DNA of 64,000 bases. It comes from Caldilineaceae bacterium (lineage in GTDB: Bacteria > Chloroflexota > Anaerolineae > Caldilineales > Caldilineaceae). Location of the stretch: the NCBI GenBank assembly GCA_019637685.1, contig JAHBVF010000020.1, forward strand, positions 58,251 to 122,250, given 5' to 3'. Made by a program: the position numbers and the translations under genes. The notes below the pieces were generated by a model. It was not told the origin of the DNA, made no database searches, and saw nothing but the letters and a program-made list of their open reading frames with translations. Shown here one piece after another: positions 26,214-35,003 of this stretch; position 1 is the stretch's first letter; every line of letters starts with the position of its first letter.

Positions 26214-26999
26214 CTACCGCCCCCGAAAGTTTGGGGCGCGTTTGCCCAGAAAAGCACGCACGCCTTCCGCGTAGTCTTCGCTGTCGTAGATGGCATCGGG
26301 CAGCATCCCCTCCTCCGGGGTCAAATCGTGCAGGTCTGGTTTGCGCAGCAGCGTCTGGAGCATCTGTTTGTGCCAGCGCTGGGCCAGAGGGGCCAACGAC
26401 GTCATACGTTCCGTCATTTCAGCCACCTTTTCGTCGATCTCGCCCAGAGGATAGATTTGGGAGCAGAGACCGATGGCCTGGGCCTCCGCGGCTTCTACCA
26501 GTCGTGCTGTCAGCAACAGGTCCAGGGTAGCGCCCAGCCCGATGAGATGGACAAAACGCTGCAATTCCCGATAGCCCACCAGTGTGCTGAGCTGGGCCAC
26601 GGGCATTCCAAAGATCGCGTTGTCCGCGCAGATGCGCAGATCGCAATGCGCGGCCAGCATACACCCGCCGCCCACGGCAAAGCCCCGCACCAGTGCAATC
26701 GTCGGCTTGGAGAGACGGGCAATGGACTTCAGGGCCAGTTCCACTTTGCCGTTGTAAATTTTGGCCTGCCAGGGATCGCTGCGCTGCGCGGAGAACTCTG
26801 CAATGTCACCCCCCGCGCTGAATGCCTCATCGCCAGCCCCTTGCAAGACCACCACATGCACACTGTTGTCCTGTTCCAGTTGGGCTGCAATCTCGGCCAA
26901 AGAACGCCACATTTCCAGATTGATGGCGTTGCGCATGCCTGGACGGTTGATAGTCAGCGTTGCCACGCCATTCTTGCGGGATAGTAGCAGAGTTTCCAC
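26214..26999 (-). CDS. Enoyl-CoA hydratase/isomerase family protein
   Basis: 261 residues, crotonase fold. The oxyanion-hole segments are AFSAGGDIAEFSA and GFAVGGGCMLAAHCDLRI; the usual second catalytic Glu position reads as STLVGYREL. It acts on an acyl-CoA thioester. GTG 26999 was chosen because GAGGTGA stands 5 nt upstream and gives the family's usual length. The frame stays open up to 27143, but that part overlaps the divergent promoter at 27116-27144. No other fatty-acid gene lies nearby. Confidence 0.88.
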   Translation of the reverse strand: METLLLSRKNGVATLTINRPGMRNAINLEMWRSLAEIAAQLEQDNSVHVVVLQGAGDEAFSAGGDIAEFSAQRSDPWQAKIYNGKVELALKSIARLSKPTIALVRGFAVGGGCMLAAHCDLRICADNAIFGMPVAQLSTLVGYRELQRFVHLIGLGATLDLLLTARLVEAAEAQAIGLCSQIYPLGEIDEKVAEMTERMTSLAPLAQRWHKQMLQTLLRKPDLHDLTPEEGMLPDAIYDSEDYAEGVRAFLGKRAPNFRGR

Positions 27000-27115
27000 A
27001 GATATCACCTCGGGTCGTTGGGAGGACAGGCCAGTAGAGCCAATAAATGTAGACATAGGATACTGGGAAGGAGAGGGATTGCCAAAAGGAAGAGACCAAA
27101 CGGGACAAAACCTAC

Positions 27116-27144
27116 TTGTCAGCCTGCTCGCTTTCCAGTACAAT
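27116..27144 (+). promoter_or_regulatory. Promoter of the GNAT-like gene
   Basis: TTGTCA (27116-27121), a 17-nt spacer and TACAAT (27139-27144). It places the transcription start near 27151 and excludes coding starts upstream of that on the plus strand. Confidence 0.75.
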
Positions 27145-27223
27145 AGCCCTGTACTTTCGATTATCCGTCACCTTTGATTCAACTGGATTCTTGCTGGTTC
27201 CGTTTCTGTTGCAGGAGTTGCGT

Positions 27224-28309
27224 TTGCCAATTCGGCCCTTTGCTCCGGGCGATGCTCTGCTTGTCCAACGCCTGAGCCGGTATGCCACCAGATTTCATAT
27301 TGGGAGATTTCTACTACAGCCCTCTTCCCCACTTCAGGCTGCTTTCAGCGCCTATCTGCCCTGGGCGTTCAAGAGCAATCTCACCTTTGTTCTGCGCCAG
27401 AAGGAGCACGGTTTGGTCCGGGCTGGCTTTGCCCAATGGCAATTGCACCCCAGCCGGGCCGAGGCTGATTTGATGCTTCTTAGCCCTGCCTTGGACGCGC
27501 CGGAAGGCCACCCGGCCATCTGGCATAAATTGCTGGCCGAGAGCGCCCTCGCCCTGGCCGATCAGCAGATACGCCGTCTCTACAGCGAACTGTCGGATCA
27601 ACCCCTGTTGATAAACACATTTATGCAGGCGGGCTTTCATCTGTATGCCCGGGAAACCGTCTGGCGTTTGACAGGAGAATCGCTTTCCGCGCCAGCACTG
27701 GATGGGACCGAACTGCGCCCGCAGACAGCCGAAGATCAGTGGGCATTGGAACAATTGTACGCCCGGATCACACCGGCGCCTGTGCGCCAGGCCGAGGCGG
27801 CGGACGGCGAGCACGACGGCAAAGGCGATCCATCCGCGCCGCCCATTTTGACCAATCGCCATCAATACAGACCGTTGAGCAGCTTTGTATTGGATGGACC
27901 TGATGATGTGGCGGGCTGCGTGCAGATTATCTGGGGCAAAATGGGGGTGTGGATGCGTATATGGGTGGACAGCAACAACCCGGATACCAGCCAAGTCCAT
28001 CTGCTTTTGCGCTATGCCCTGCAACAAATATATGAATCATCCCAACGTGGCCCGGTCTATATTGGGGTGCGGGAGTATCAGAACGGACTCAATTCGGTGC
28101 TGGAAGAGTATGGCTTTGCCCCCTTTACCGACAGAGTGCGGATGGTGCGCTCTATCTGGCAGCGGGCCAAGAAAACGGTGGACAGCCGCCTCTCCTCTCT
28201 GGAACCCGTGCGAGAGGCCGTACCCGGTTCGTTGGTTATGCCCCAGGCCACGGGCCGTGACAATAAGCGCAGCAATGAGCAGCAGAGCCGGGCAATGAAC
28301 AGCCGGTAG
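27224..28309 (+). CDS. GNAT-like acetyltransferase protein
   Basis: About 361 residues. LPIRPFAPGDALLVQRL opens a GNAT-like domain, and a second half (about residues 200-320: YRPLSSFVLDGPDDVAGCVQ, then VHLLLRYALQQIYESSQRG and VREYQNGLNSVLEEYGF) looks like another N-acetyltransferase fold with the typical late helix-strand. So it may be a tandem GNAT. TTG 27224 is 7 nt after GGAG; TTG 27218 in the same frame is possible. The tail after residue 330 is basic and looks disordered. Substrate unknown. Confidence 0.7.
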   Translation: MPIRPFAPGDALLVQRLSRYATRFHIGRFLLQPSSPLQAAFSAYLPWAFKSNLTFVLRQKEHGLVRAGFAQWQLHPSRAEADLMLLSPALDAPEGHPAIWHKLLAESALALADQQIRRLYSELSDQPLLINTFMQAGFHLYARETVWRLTGESLSAPALDGTELRPQTAEDQWALEQLYARITPAPVRQAEAADGEHDGKGDPSAPPILTNRHQYRPLSSFVLDGPDDVAGCVQIIWGKMGVWMRIWVDSNNPDTSQVHLLLRYALQQIYESSQRGPVYIGVREYQNGLNSVLEEYGFAPFTDRVRMVRSIWQRAKKTVDSRLSSLEPVREAVPGSLVMPQATGRDNKRSNEQQSRAMNSR

Positions 28310-28449
28310 AAAGAGGCAACAGTGGAACTTCTCGCCCCGTGGATGCGTACTAGTGGATGTGTACCATCCGTGACAGCCGCTATCCGCGCCAAGCAATAGT
28401 ATTGAGCAAAGCAAACTGTGAAACAGTACACCAATCAGCACAGGAACTT

Positions 28450-30162
28450 ATGACACAAAGCAACCTTACTGACACACGTACGGCAATAGCAGAATTGGAC
28501 ACGAAAGAACAGGGCAAAATGACCCTGCGCATTACGGACGATCTGGACCTGCTTCTGGATGTGCTGCCGACCCGCATCCAGGATTCCCTGCGCGAGATCG
28601 GGCGGCCATCCGAACTGATCGAAGTGGTGATGGACCTGGGGCGTTTGCCCGAGGCCCGCTTTACCGATGGCGAAGTCTACCTGAGCACCGACGAAATTAC
28701 CGATGAAGACATACGCAATGTTATTGAGAAGATCGGCGCTTTTGGCTCGGACAACCGGGCCGGGATTGAACGTACTCTGCACCGCATTTCGGCCATCCGC
28801 AACCGCAAAGGCGTGGTCATCGGCCTGACCTGTCGGGTGGGCCGGGCTGTCTACGGCGTCATCGAAATCATCCAGGACATCGTGCTCAGCGAAAAGAGCA
28901 TTCTGTTGCTGGGGCGTCCGGGTGTGGGCAAGACGACGCTTCTGCGCGAAGCGGCCCGGGTGCTCAGCGAAAAGAAGCGGGTGGTCATTGTGGACACCAG
29001 CAACGAAATTGCCGGGGATGGGGACATTCCCCATCCGGCCATCGGGCGGGCGCGGCGAATGCAGGTGGCCGAACCGGAACTCCAGCACGAAGTGATGATC
29101 GAGGCCGTGGAAAACCACATGCCTGAGGCGATTGTCATCGACGAAATCGGGCGGGAACTGGAGGCCATCGCGGCCCGCACCATTGCCGAGCGGGGGGTGC
29201 AGCTTATCGGCACAGCCCACGGCAACAGCCTGGAAAACCTGTTGCTCAACCCGACTCTCTCTGATCTGGTGGGCGGCATCGAGAGCGTTACCCTGTCGGA
29301 TGAGGAGGCGCGGCGGCGAGGGACCCAGAAGACTGTGCTGGAACGCAAAGCCCCGCCCACCTTTGATGTGCTCATCGAAATCCAGGACCGCAAACGGATT
29401 ACCGTTCATCACGAAGTCTCCGAAGCTGTGGACTCAATTTTGCGCGGCTGGACGCTCAGCCCAGAGGTGCGCTGGACTGACCAGAACCAGGTCGTCCACA
29501 TCGAAACCCTGGCTGATTCTGGCGAGAAGCGCGTGGGCAACAGCCCGGGCCGGCGGGAAAATGGACGACGCCCAAATGGGCATCGGGGATTGGACGGTGA
29601 ACGCCGTTCTGGACGCAGACAGGGCGGAGAATCCGGGCAGACCGGAGAAACGGTCCGCAATGGCAGCGCCCAGATCGAAGCGGTGACAGAGAAAACAGCC
29701 CGGCCTGTGCGCATCTTCCCCTATGGCATCGGGCAAAACCGGCTGCGCTCCGCGGCAAAGAATCTGAATGTCAATGTGGAGATCGTGCCGGAGATGAACG
29801 ACGCCGACATTGTGATGACGCTGAAGAATTATTATCGGCAGAAACCCCAGCCCATTGCCGACGCGGAGCGACGCAACGTGCCTGTCTATGTGCTGCGCAG
29901 CAACACAGTTACGCAGATGGAGCAGTGTCTGCTGGACGTATTCCATCTCAATTCGCCCAATTCGGAAGTAGCCTTTGACACGGCCATGCGGGAAACCCAG
30001 GATGCCATCCAACGGCTGCTCAAAGGCGCGGATTCGGCGGAGCTACAGCCCCAATCCGCAGCCATCCGCAGCCAGCAACACCAACTGGCACGGGCGGCCA
30101 ATCTGGTCAGCCACAGCTACGGGCGGGAACCCCACCGCCGGGTGCGTATCTTCAGCCAATAG
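28450..30162 (+). CDS. SpoIIIAA-like AAA ATPase with R3H-type C-terminus
   Basis: 570 residues. Walker [10 protein letters not shown] (155-163), [12 protein letters not shown], and Walker B AIVIDEIG (227-234) place it with the ycf45/SpoIIIAA ATPase group found in cyanobacteria, plastids and Chloroflexota. A charged linker rich in Arg, Gly and Asn (about 370-430) follows. The end, [16 protein letters not shown], is a good match to the last helix-strand of an R3H single-stranded nucleic-acid-binding domain. Role unknown; probably RNA or ssDNA handling. ATG 28450 was chosen with CAGGAAC upstream. No gene lies in the 140 nt before it. Confidence 0.88.
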   Translation: MTQSNLTDTRTAIAELDTKEQGKMTLRITDDLDLLLDVLPTRIQDSLREIGRPSELIEVVMDLGRLPEARFTDGEVYLSTDEITDEDIRNVIEKIGAFGSDNRAGIERTLHRISAIRNRKGVVIGLTCRVGRAVYGVIEIIQDIVLSEKSILLLGRPGVGKTTLLREAARVLSEKKRVVIVDTSNEIAGDGDIPHPAIGRARRMQVAEPELQHEVMIEAVENHMPEAIVIDEIGRELEAIAARTIAERGVQLIGTAHGNSLENLLLNPTLSDLVGGIESVTLSDEEARRRGTQKTVLERKAPPTFDVLIEIQDRKRITVHHEVSEAVDSILRGWTLSPEVRWTDQNQVVHIETLADSGEKRVGNSPGRRENGRRPNGHRGLDGERRSGRRQGGESGQTGETVRNGSAQIEAVTEKTARPVRIFPYGIGQNRLRSAAKNLNVNVEIVPEMNDADIVMTLKNYYRQKPQPIADAERRNVPVYVLRSNTVTQMEQCLLDVFHLNSPNSEVAFDTAMRETQDAIQRLLKGADSAELQPQSAAIRSQQHQLARAANLVSHSYGREPHRRVRIFSQ

Positions 30163-30171
30163 TCGAAATCG

Positions 30172-30235
30172 CCACAAAGCCACGAAGAGACAAAAAAGCA
30201 AGTTTTCTTTCCTCTGTCTCTTCGTGGCTTTGTGG
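30172..30235. repeat. 21-bp stem hairpin, CCACGAAG family
   Basis: CCACAAAGCCACGAAGAGAC (30172-30191) and its exact complement (30216-30235), one further pair inward, with a 22-nt AT-rich loop. It lies between the R3H ATPase and tmk genes. It shares CCACGAAG with the repeat at 1719-1804. It may end or process the upstream transcript, but there is no classical U-run. Confidence 0.75.
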
Positions 30236-30270
30236 TTGCCTATCCTTTGCACAAAACGAGAAAGCAACCC

Positions 30271-30909
30271 GTGTTTATTACCTTTGAAGGACCGGAAGGC
30301 AGCGGCAAAACGACCCAAATCCGGCTGCTGGCCGCATGGCTGGAAAACCGCGGCTTTGGCGTCGTCACCACCCGGGAGCCGGGCGGAACCCGCATTGGCA
30401 ACGGCATTCGTGCCCTGCTGCTGGACATTGACCACACGGAAATGACCCCCCGCACCGAGACGCTGCTCTTCAACGCGGCCCGGGCGCAGATCGTCCACGA
30501 GGTGATCCGGCCCAGCCTGAAAGCCGGGCAGATTGTGCTGTGCGATCGTTTCGCCGACAGCACGCTGGCCTATCAGGGCTATGGCTACGGACAGAACAGG
30601 GAGGAATTGGCCCGGCTGATTGGCTATGCCACCGGCGGGCTGGTCCCAGACCTGACGATTTATTTGGATGTGCAGCCAGAGGTGGGATTGGCCCGCAAAC
30701 AGGCAGGCAGCAGCCAGGAATGGAATCGGCTGGATGCCCAGACAGTGGCCTTTCATCGGGCTGTGCAGGCGGGCTACACAGCGCTGATACAGGCAGAGCC
30801 GGACCGCTGGGCTGTGATCAGGAGCGAATCGCCCGCAGAGGACGTACACCGGGCCGTTGTCGAGTTGGTGGCTTCCCGGCTGCCCGCACAGGTGGAGGAG
30901 GCATTATGA
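30271..30909 (+). CDS. tmk: Thymidylate kinase
   Basis: 212 residues; phosphorylates dTMP to dTDP. P-loop FEGPEGSGKTT (5-15), TREPGG (dTMP site), LCDRFADST (DRx motif) and a short LID region with RKQAG. GTG 30271 gives the family's usual length and N-terminus; the next upstream starts fall in a hairpin. Its TGA overlaps the darA ATG (ATGA). The pairing of tmk with a cyclic-di-AMP receptor gene is known from Firmicutes. Confidence 0.95.
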   Translation: MFITFEGPEGSGKTTQIRLLAAWLENRGFGVVTTREPGGTRIGNGIRALLLDIDHTEMTPRTETLLFNAARAQIVHEVIRPSLKAGQIVLCDRFADSTLAYQGYGYGQNREELARLIGYATGGLVPDLTIYLDVQPEVGLARKQAGSSQEWNRLDAQTVAFHRAVQAGYTALIQAEPDRWAVIRSESPAEDVHRAVVELVASRLPAQVEEAL

Positions 30910-31235
30910 AATTGATCATTGCCATTGTCAACAGTGACGACAGCCGCAACCTGCTGGAACGGTTGGGGCGTCAGGGCTTTTCGGCCACTGTGACCAGCTC
31001 GGCGGGTGGCTTTTTGCATGTAAGCAACACCACTATTTTTTGCGGCGTAGATGACAACGACCTGCCCGACGCGCTGACTGTGATCCGGGAGAATTGCACC
31101 AGCCGTGTGCAATTCATTACCCCCCTGCCCCCGGTGATGGAGCCAGGCGAGATGCACATTCCCACGCCTGTGGAAAAGCATGTGGGGGGAGCCACCATTT
31201 TTGTGGTGGATGTGGAGCATTTTGAGAAGGTGTAG
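30906..31235 (+). CDS. darA: Cyclic-di-AMP receptor (DarA/PstA, DUF970)
   Basis: 109 residues, PII-like trimeric fold. KLIIAIVNSDDSRNLLERL, then TSSAGGFL with the small-residue loop, and the C-terminal GGATIFVVDVEHFEKV match the YaaQ/DarA/PstA family, which binds c-di-AMP. The ATG overlaps the tmk stop by 4 nt. The presence of the receptor implies c-di-AMP signalling; no diadenylate cyclase gene lies in the window. Confidence 0.92.
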   Translation: MKLIIAIVNSDDSRNLLERLGRQGFSATVTSSAGGFLHVSNTTIFCGVDDNDLPDALTVIRENCTSRVQFITPLPPVMEPGEMHIPTPVEKHVGGATIFVVDVEHFEKV

Positions 31236-31283
31236 ACCGACGGGTTCTGGAATCTTCCGCCGAATGAGCTGGCGCGGCTGCCA

Positions 31284-31324
31284 GCGTGAAACGTCCTAAC
31301 AGGCGCGCTTTTCGCGTTTCACGC
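31284..31324. repeat. GTGAAACG/CGTTTCAC palindromic repeat, copy 3
   Basis: GCGTGAAACG (31284-31293) and CGTTTCACGC (31315-31324) form a perfect 10-bp stem. It is the shortest of three copies in the window and lies between the convergent darA and FmdB genes, where it could act as a terminator. Confidence 0.65.
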
Positions 31325-31363
31325 CTCATTTCCCCTGAATAGATTGGGGCTGATGCCCTTGCC

Positions 31364-31789
31364 CTACTCTCCCCCAGCGATACTACCCAATCCCGGCATT
31401 CCGCCCATCATTCCACCGTCATCCGCTCCCATGTCAGGCATGGACTGCTCGATGGAATCCGGGCTTTCTCCAGCTTCCAGGCGGTCCATCACCTCAGCCA
31501 TCTCCCCGTCCAGCGGCTCGCCCATTTCTTCGCTCATCCGGCGCATAAAGCCAGCCAGGGCGCGGGGGTCTTCGCTTTCCAGCCCGGAGATCAGGGACGA
31601 ATCATCGGCCAGTGATTCCATACGGCTATCCTCCGAGCGCAGCATACGCACCCGGCTGACCAGACGGCGCAGACGACGACCGTTGCACGTGGGGCAGGCC
31701 GAGGCCGCGTCGCTGGCTTCCGATATTGTGCGGAAGAAAACATTCACTCGCTTTGTACAATCGTAGCAGTAATATTCGTAGATAGGCAT
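31364..31789 (-). CDS. FmdB-family zinc-ribbon protein
   Basis: 141 residues. The N-terminal MPIYEYYCYDC and ACPTC give the CxxC...CxxC zinc ribbon (Cys 8, 11, 32, 35) of the FmdB/CxxC_CXXC_SSSS family. The rest is an unusually long acidic tail ending in Met/Gly-rich GGMMGGMPGLG. The family is often called regulatory without proof. Typical members are 60-110 residues, so the tail is extra. No partner gene is evident. Confidence 0.87.
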   Translation of the reverse strand: MPIYEYYCYDCTKRVNVFFRTISEASDAASACPTCNGRRLRRLVSRVRMLRSEDSRMESLADDSSLISGLESEDPRALAGFMRRMSEEMGEPLDGEMAEVMDRLEAGESPDSIEQSMPDMGADDGGMMGGMPGLGSIAGGE

Positions 31790-31830
31790 GACAAATCGCT
31801 CCTTTTAAAAATCAGGCCAACTTCTGAGAA

Positions 31831-31979
31831 TCAAGCCAGACTCTACTGCAAAAAGCCTCTAAACTCACCGCGGGGAACGCGGCGGTTCGCGGCGTTTTCC
31901 TCCTGAATCTCGCCGCGTTGCCTCCGCGCCCTCTGCGACTCCGCGGTAAAATCGACCTTTTTGCAGTGGACTCAAGCCA
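31831..31979. mobile_element. MITE-like element with 8-bp target duplication
   Basis: TCAAGCCA at 31831-31838 is repeated at 31972-31979. Between them, a 133-bp element has 17-bp terminal inverted repeats (31839-31855 and 31955-31971; 15 of 17 match, with an ACTGCAAAAAG core). The interior is GC-rich with CCGCGG and CTCTGCG words. There is no ORF. The 8-bp duplication would suit mobilisation by, for example, an IS256- or IS1595-type transposase; none is in the window. Confidence 0.75.
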
Positions 31980-32054
31980 ACTTCCTCCCAATTTCTCCGT
32001 GGATTGGGAGGTGGTCTATACTGAACGTCTTTCATTGAACATTATACTTGGCAA

Positions 32055-32738
32055 ATGCAAGGTGGAACAAGCGCAGTGACTAATGAGATAGCAACAAACA
32101 GCCAGCAGGCTGACGACGTAGAAGCCATCTATGCCCGGGTCAACGGACCACATCCTGTGTTGGTGGTGATCTCTGGCCCCAGCGGCGTGGGCAAGGATGC
32201 AACCCTGGAGCTGATGAAACGACGGGAGCAGCCCTTCCATTTCGTGGTCACAGCCACAACCCGGCCCATGCGCCCCAACGAAGAAGAGGGCGTGGACTAT
32301 CACTTCGTCTCTGTGGGAGAATTCGCCGGGATGATCGAAGAAGGCGAACTGCTGGAACATGCGGTGGTCTACGGTGACTATAAGGGCATTCCCAAAAAAC
32401 ATGTGCGCGAGGCCCTGGCCAGCGGCAAGGATGTGGTGCTGCGGGTAGATGTGCAGGGCGCGGCTACCATTCGCAAGCTGATCCCCGAAGCAGTGACGAT
32501 TTTTCTGGCGTCAGAGAACGAAGAGGAACTGGTGATGCGCTTGCAGGAACGCAAGACCGAAACCCCGGATCGGCTCAAAATGCGTATTGCCACCGCACGC
32601 CAGGAGATGAAGCGCATCAACGATTTTGATTATGTGGTGGTCAACCGGGAAGATTGTCTGGAACACACAGTGGACCAGGTGATCAGCATTATTCTCGCCG
32701 AAAAATGCCGGGTCGACTGGCGTCCTGTAACGCTATAG
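32055..32738 (+). CDS. gmk: Guanylate kinase
   Basis: 227 residues; GMP + ATP to GDP + ADP. P-loop ISGPSGVGKDA (39-49), TTRPMRPNEEEGVDYHFVS (GMP site) and the lid region with RLQERKTETPDRLKMR. The N-terminal 30 residues are longer than in E. coli Gmk and may not be translated: GTG 32076 has AAGGTGG 10 nt upstream and is a good alternative start. The stop TAG lies within the Shine-Dalgarno region of the rhomboid gene. Confidence 0.95.
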   Translation: MQGGTSAVTNEIATNSQQADDVEAIYARVNGPHPVLVVISGPSGVGKDATLELMKRREQPFHFVVTATTRPMRPNEEEGVDYHFVSVGEFAGMIEEGELLEHAVVYGDYKGIPKKHVREALASGKDVVLRVDVQGAATIRKLIPEAVTIFLASENEEELVMRLQERKTETPDRLKMRIATARQEMKRINDFDYVVVNREDCLEHTVDQVISIILAEKCRVDWRPVTL

Positions 32739-32748
32739 GAGGCCAGCC

Positions 32749-33537
32749 ATCGAAGCCCCAGCCCCAACCCGGCCCGACTTCTACCTGCCCCTGACCAAAC
32801 CGGTGGTCAGCCGGACGATGATCGGTCTGAATCTACTGGCCTTTGCAGCCACCTTTGTCTTTGGCCTGGTCGTTTTCGGCACGTGGACCGGGCCAGTTGA
32901 TATTCGTGTACTCTACCTGCTGGGGATGAAGTCCAACATTGACATCCTCAACGGCCAGGTCTGGCGGCTCTTCACCGCAATGTTCCTGCATATTGGCCCG
33001 ACCCATCTGATCTCCAATCTCATTGGTCTCTTTATGCTGGGGCCAATTCTGGAAGGACATCTGGGCCATTGGCGTTTTGCCGCCATCTATCTGATCGGCG
33101 GTCTCTTTGGCAGCGTGGCCAGCTATGCTTTTTCCCCCGCGCTCTCAGCGGGCGCGTCCGGTGCCATCTTTGCGCTGCTGGGGGCTACCGTTCTCTATTT
33201 CTTCCGCTTCCGGGAAAATTTTGGGCAGCGGGGCCAAGAGATTCTGCGCTCGATGCTGGTGGTGCTGGTGTTAAATCTGGTGCTGGGCGGCACGGTGGCA
33301 AATGTGGACAACTGGGGACACGTCGGCGGGCTGCTCGGCGGCGTGCTGGTGGCGGCTGGTCTCTTCCCCACCTACCGCCCCCCCCAGGTCATATCCCTGG
33401 AGGCCATTCAGTCAGGCCGCATTCCCCTTGTGCGAGAGGCCAACCGAACGCTCCAAATCGGGTGGACGGTCCTTGCTCTACTTCTGCTCGTCCTCGCCTT
33501 CTGGCTGGCCTCGCAGGCCGGCCCACCCCTGGGTTAA
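32749..33537 (+). CDS. Rhomboid-family intramembrane serine protease
   Basis: A six-helix rhomboid. GASGAIFALLGA holds the catalytic Ser and NWGHVGGLLGG the catalytic His; HIGPTHLISNLIGL supplies the conserved His/Asn of helix 2. The start is uncertain. A consensus AGGAGG (32737-32742) overlaps the gmk stop and stands 6 nt before ATC 32749, which is in frame and gives 262 residues starting IEAPAPTRPDFYLP. The first canonical start is GTG 32803 (244 residues), which has no Shine-Dalgarno sequence. The boundary given assumes the ATC start; use 32803 if that is rejected. Confidence 0.85.
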   Translation: MEAPAPTRPDFYLPLTKPVVSRTMIGLNLLAFAATFVFGLVVFGTWTGPVDIRVLYLLGMKSNIDILNGQVWRLFTAMFLHIGPTHLISNLIGLFMLGPILEGHLGHWRFAAIYLIGGLFGSVASYAFSPALSAGASGAIFALLGATVLYFFRFRENFGQRGQEILRSMLVVLVLNLVLGGTVANVDNWGHVGGLLGGVLVAAGLFPTYRPPQVISLEAIQSGRIPLVREANRTLQIGWTVLALLLLVLAFWLASQAGPPLG

Positions 33538-33560
33538 TCACCCCCCACAGGAGACCGGCA

Positions 33561-34946
33561 TTGACCCAACTCCGTTTGCCGGACACGCCGGCCCTGGCTG
33601 CTCCCGCCCTTTCGCTCAACCGGGCAATTCTGGTTCTGGCCCTGCCCGCGGTCATTGAAAATCTGCTGCAAACTGTCGTCTTTTTCAGCGACACAGTGAT
33701 GATCGGCTGGATTCGCGACCCGGCAGCGCTGGCCGCGGTGGGGCTGGCGGGCACGCTTTTCTATCTGCTGATGACACTTTTTGGCGCGCTGGCGGTCAGT
33801 GCTACCGCGCTGGTGGCACGGGCCTGGGGCGCGGGCGACAAAGAGCGGGCCGGGACAGTGGCTGCCCAGGCCCTGCTGCTCTGTGTGGTATTGTCCGTGG
33901 CGGGCACGCTGCTCCTGCTCCCGGCTGCCCCAGCCTATCTGCGGCTGATGGGCGGCGACGAGGAGGTGGTGCGCCAGGGCACACTCTACATCCGCATTGT
34001 GCTCTGGTCGTCCATTTTTAACTTTCCCATGATGGTGGCCAACGGGGCCATGCGGGGCGCGGGGGACACGCGCACGCCCATGTGGAATACGCTGGCGATG
34101 AACAGTTGGAATATCGTCGTCAGTTATGTCCTGATTTTCGGCGCCTTTGGCTTTCCCGAAATGGGGTTAGCGGGTGCGGCCATCGGCACAACCACAGCCC
34201 GGGCCGTCGGGGGTATCCTGGCCCTGGCCGCGCTGTTGGGGAGCCGGACACCCCTGCGCATTTCCTGGCGTGCCCTTTTGCAGTGGAACGGGCGGGTGGC
34301 CCGCCGGGTGCTGCAACTGGCGATCCCCACAGCGATTGAAGGCAGTGTAGCCCAGTCGGGCTTCATCATTTTCACCCGGATGGTGGCTTCGCTGGGAACA
34401 GCCACGCTGGCCGCCCATCAGATCGCGCTGCGGGTGGAGTCCCTGAGCTATATGCCGGCCTGGGGTCTGGCCGCGGCCGCCACGACAATTGTGGGGCAAT
34501 CTCTGGGCGCGGGCAATGTGGAGCGGGCCGAGGCGTCGATCCGGCGCACGGCTCTCTTTTCCCTGGCCTTTAATGGGCTGCTGGGGCTTTCCTTTATACT
34601 CTATTCGGGGTCGATTGTCTCTATTTTCGGCAGCACGCCGGAAGTATTAGCCCTGGCTGGCATGGCCGTTGCCATCTCTGCCGCGGAGCTATTGGGCATC
34701 GGCATTAATATGATTCTGGCCGGTGGGATGCGGGGCGCGGGGGACACACGCACGCCCATGTATGTCACCTTTGCCGGTGTGTTGCTCTTTCGCCTGCCCG
34801 CGGTCTATTTTCTGGCGATTCAGCTGGGCTGGGGGCTGGCCGGTGTCTGGTGGGGCACGGCCATCGACTGGACCGGACGCACAATTCTGCTCTGGCTTCT
34901 CTTTCGTCGGGGACATTGGAAGACCATACAGGTAGAAGATGAATAA
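33561..34946 (+). CDS. MATE-family efflux transporter
   Basis: 461 residues with 12 hydrophobic helices, NorM/DinF type. The two half-repeats each contain MRGAGDTRTPM (about residues 168 and 390), a strong MATE signature. It probably exports cationic drugs or metabolites by Na+ or H+ antiport. TTG 33561 has CAGGAGA 7 nt upstream; the frame stays open upstream but overlaps the rhomboid gene, so the TTG is the sensible start. The rhomboid stop is 23 nt before it. Confidence 0.93.
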   Translation: MTQLRLPDTPALAAPALSLNRAILVLALPAVIENLLQTVVFFSDTVMIGWIRDPAALAAVGLAGTLFYLLMTLFGALAVSATALVARAWGAGDKERAGTVAAQALLLCVVLSVAGTLLLLPAAPAYLRLMGGDEEVVRQGTLYIRIVLWSSIFNFPMMVANGAMRGAGDTRTPMWNTLAMNSWNIVVSYVLIFGAFGFPEMGLAGAAIGTTTARAVGGILALAALLGSRTPLRISWRALLQWNGRVARRVLQLAIPTAIEGSVAQSGFIIFTRMVASLGTATLAAHQIALRVESLSYMPAWGLAAAATTIVGQSLGAGNVERAEASIRRTALFSLAFNGLLGLSFILYSGSIVSIFGSTPEVLALAGMAVAISAAELLGIGINMILAGGMRGAGDTRTPMYVTFAGVLLFRLPAVYFLAIQLGWGLAGVWWGTAIDWTGRTILLWLLFRRGHWKTIQVEDE

Positions 34947-35003
34947 GCCTTGGGCTATATGGCTGTTTCAGGTTATTTCAGATAGAAATCGGAGAGTTAC
35001 CCA

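Noticed and set aside
27057..27143. N-terminal extension of the enoyl-CoA hydratase
   Set aside because: It overlaps the divergent promoter, has no ribosome site, and makes the protein longer than the family.
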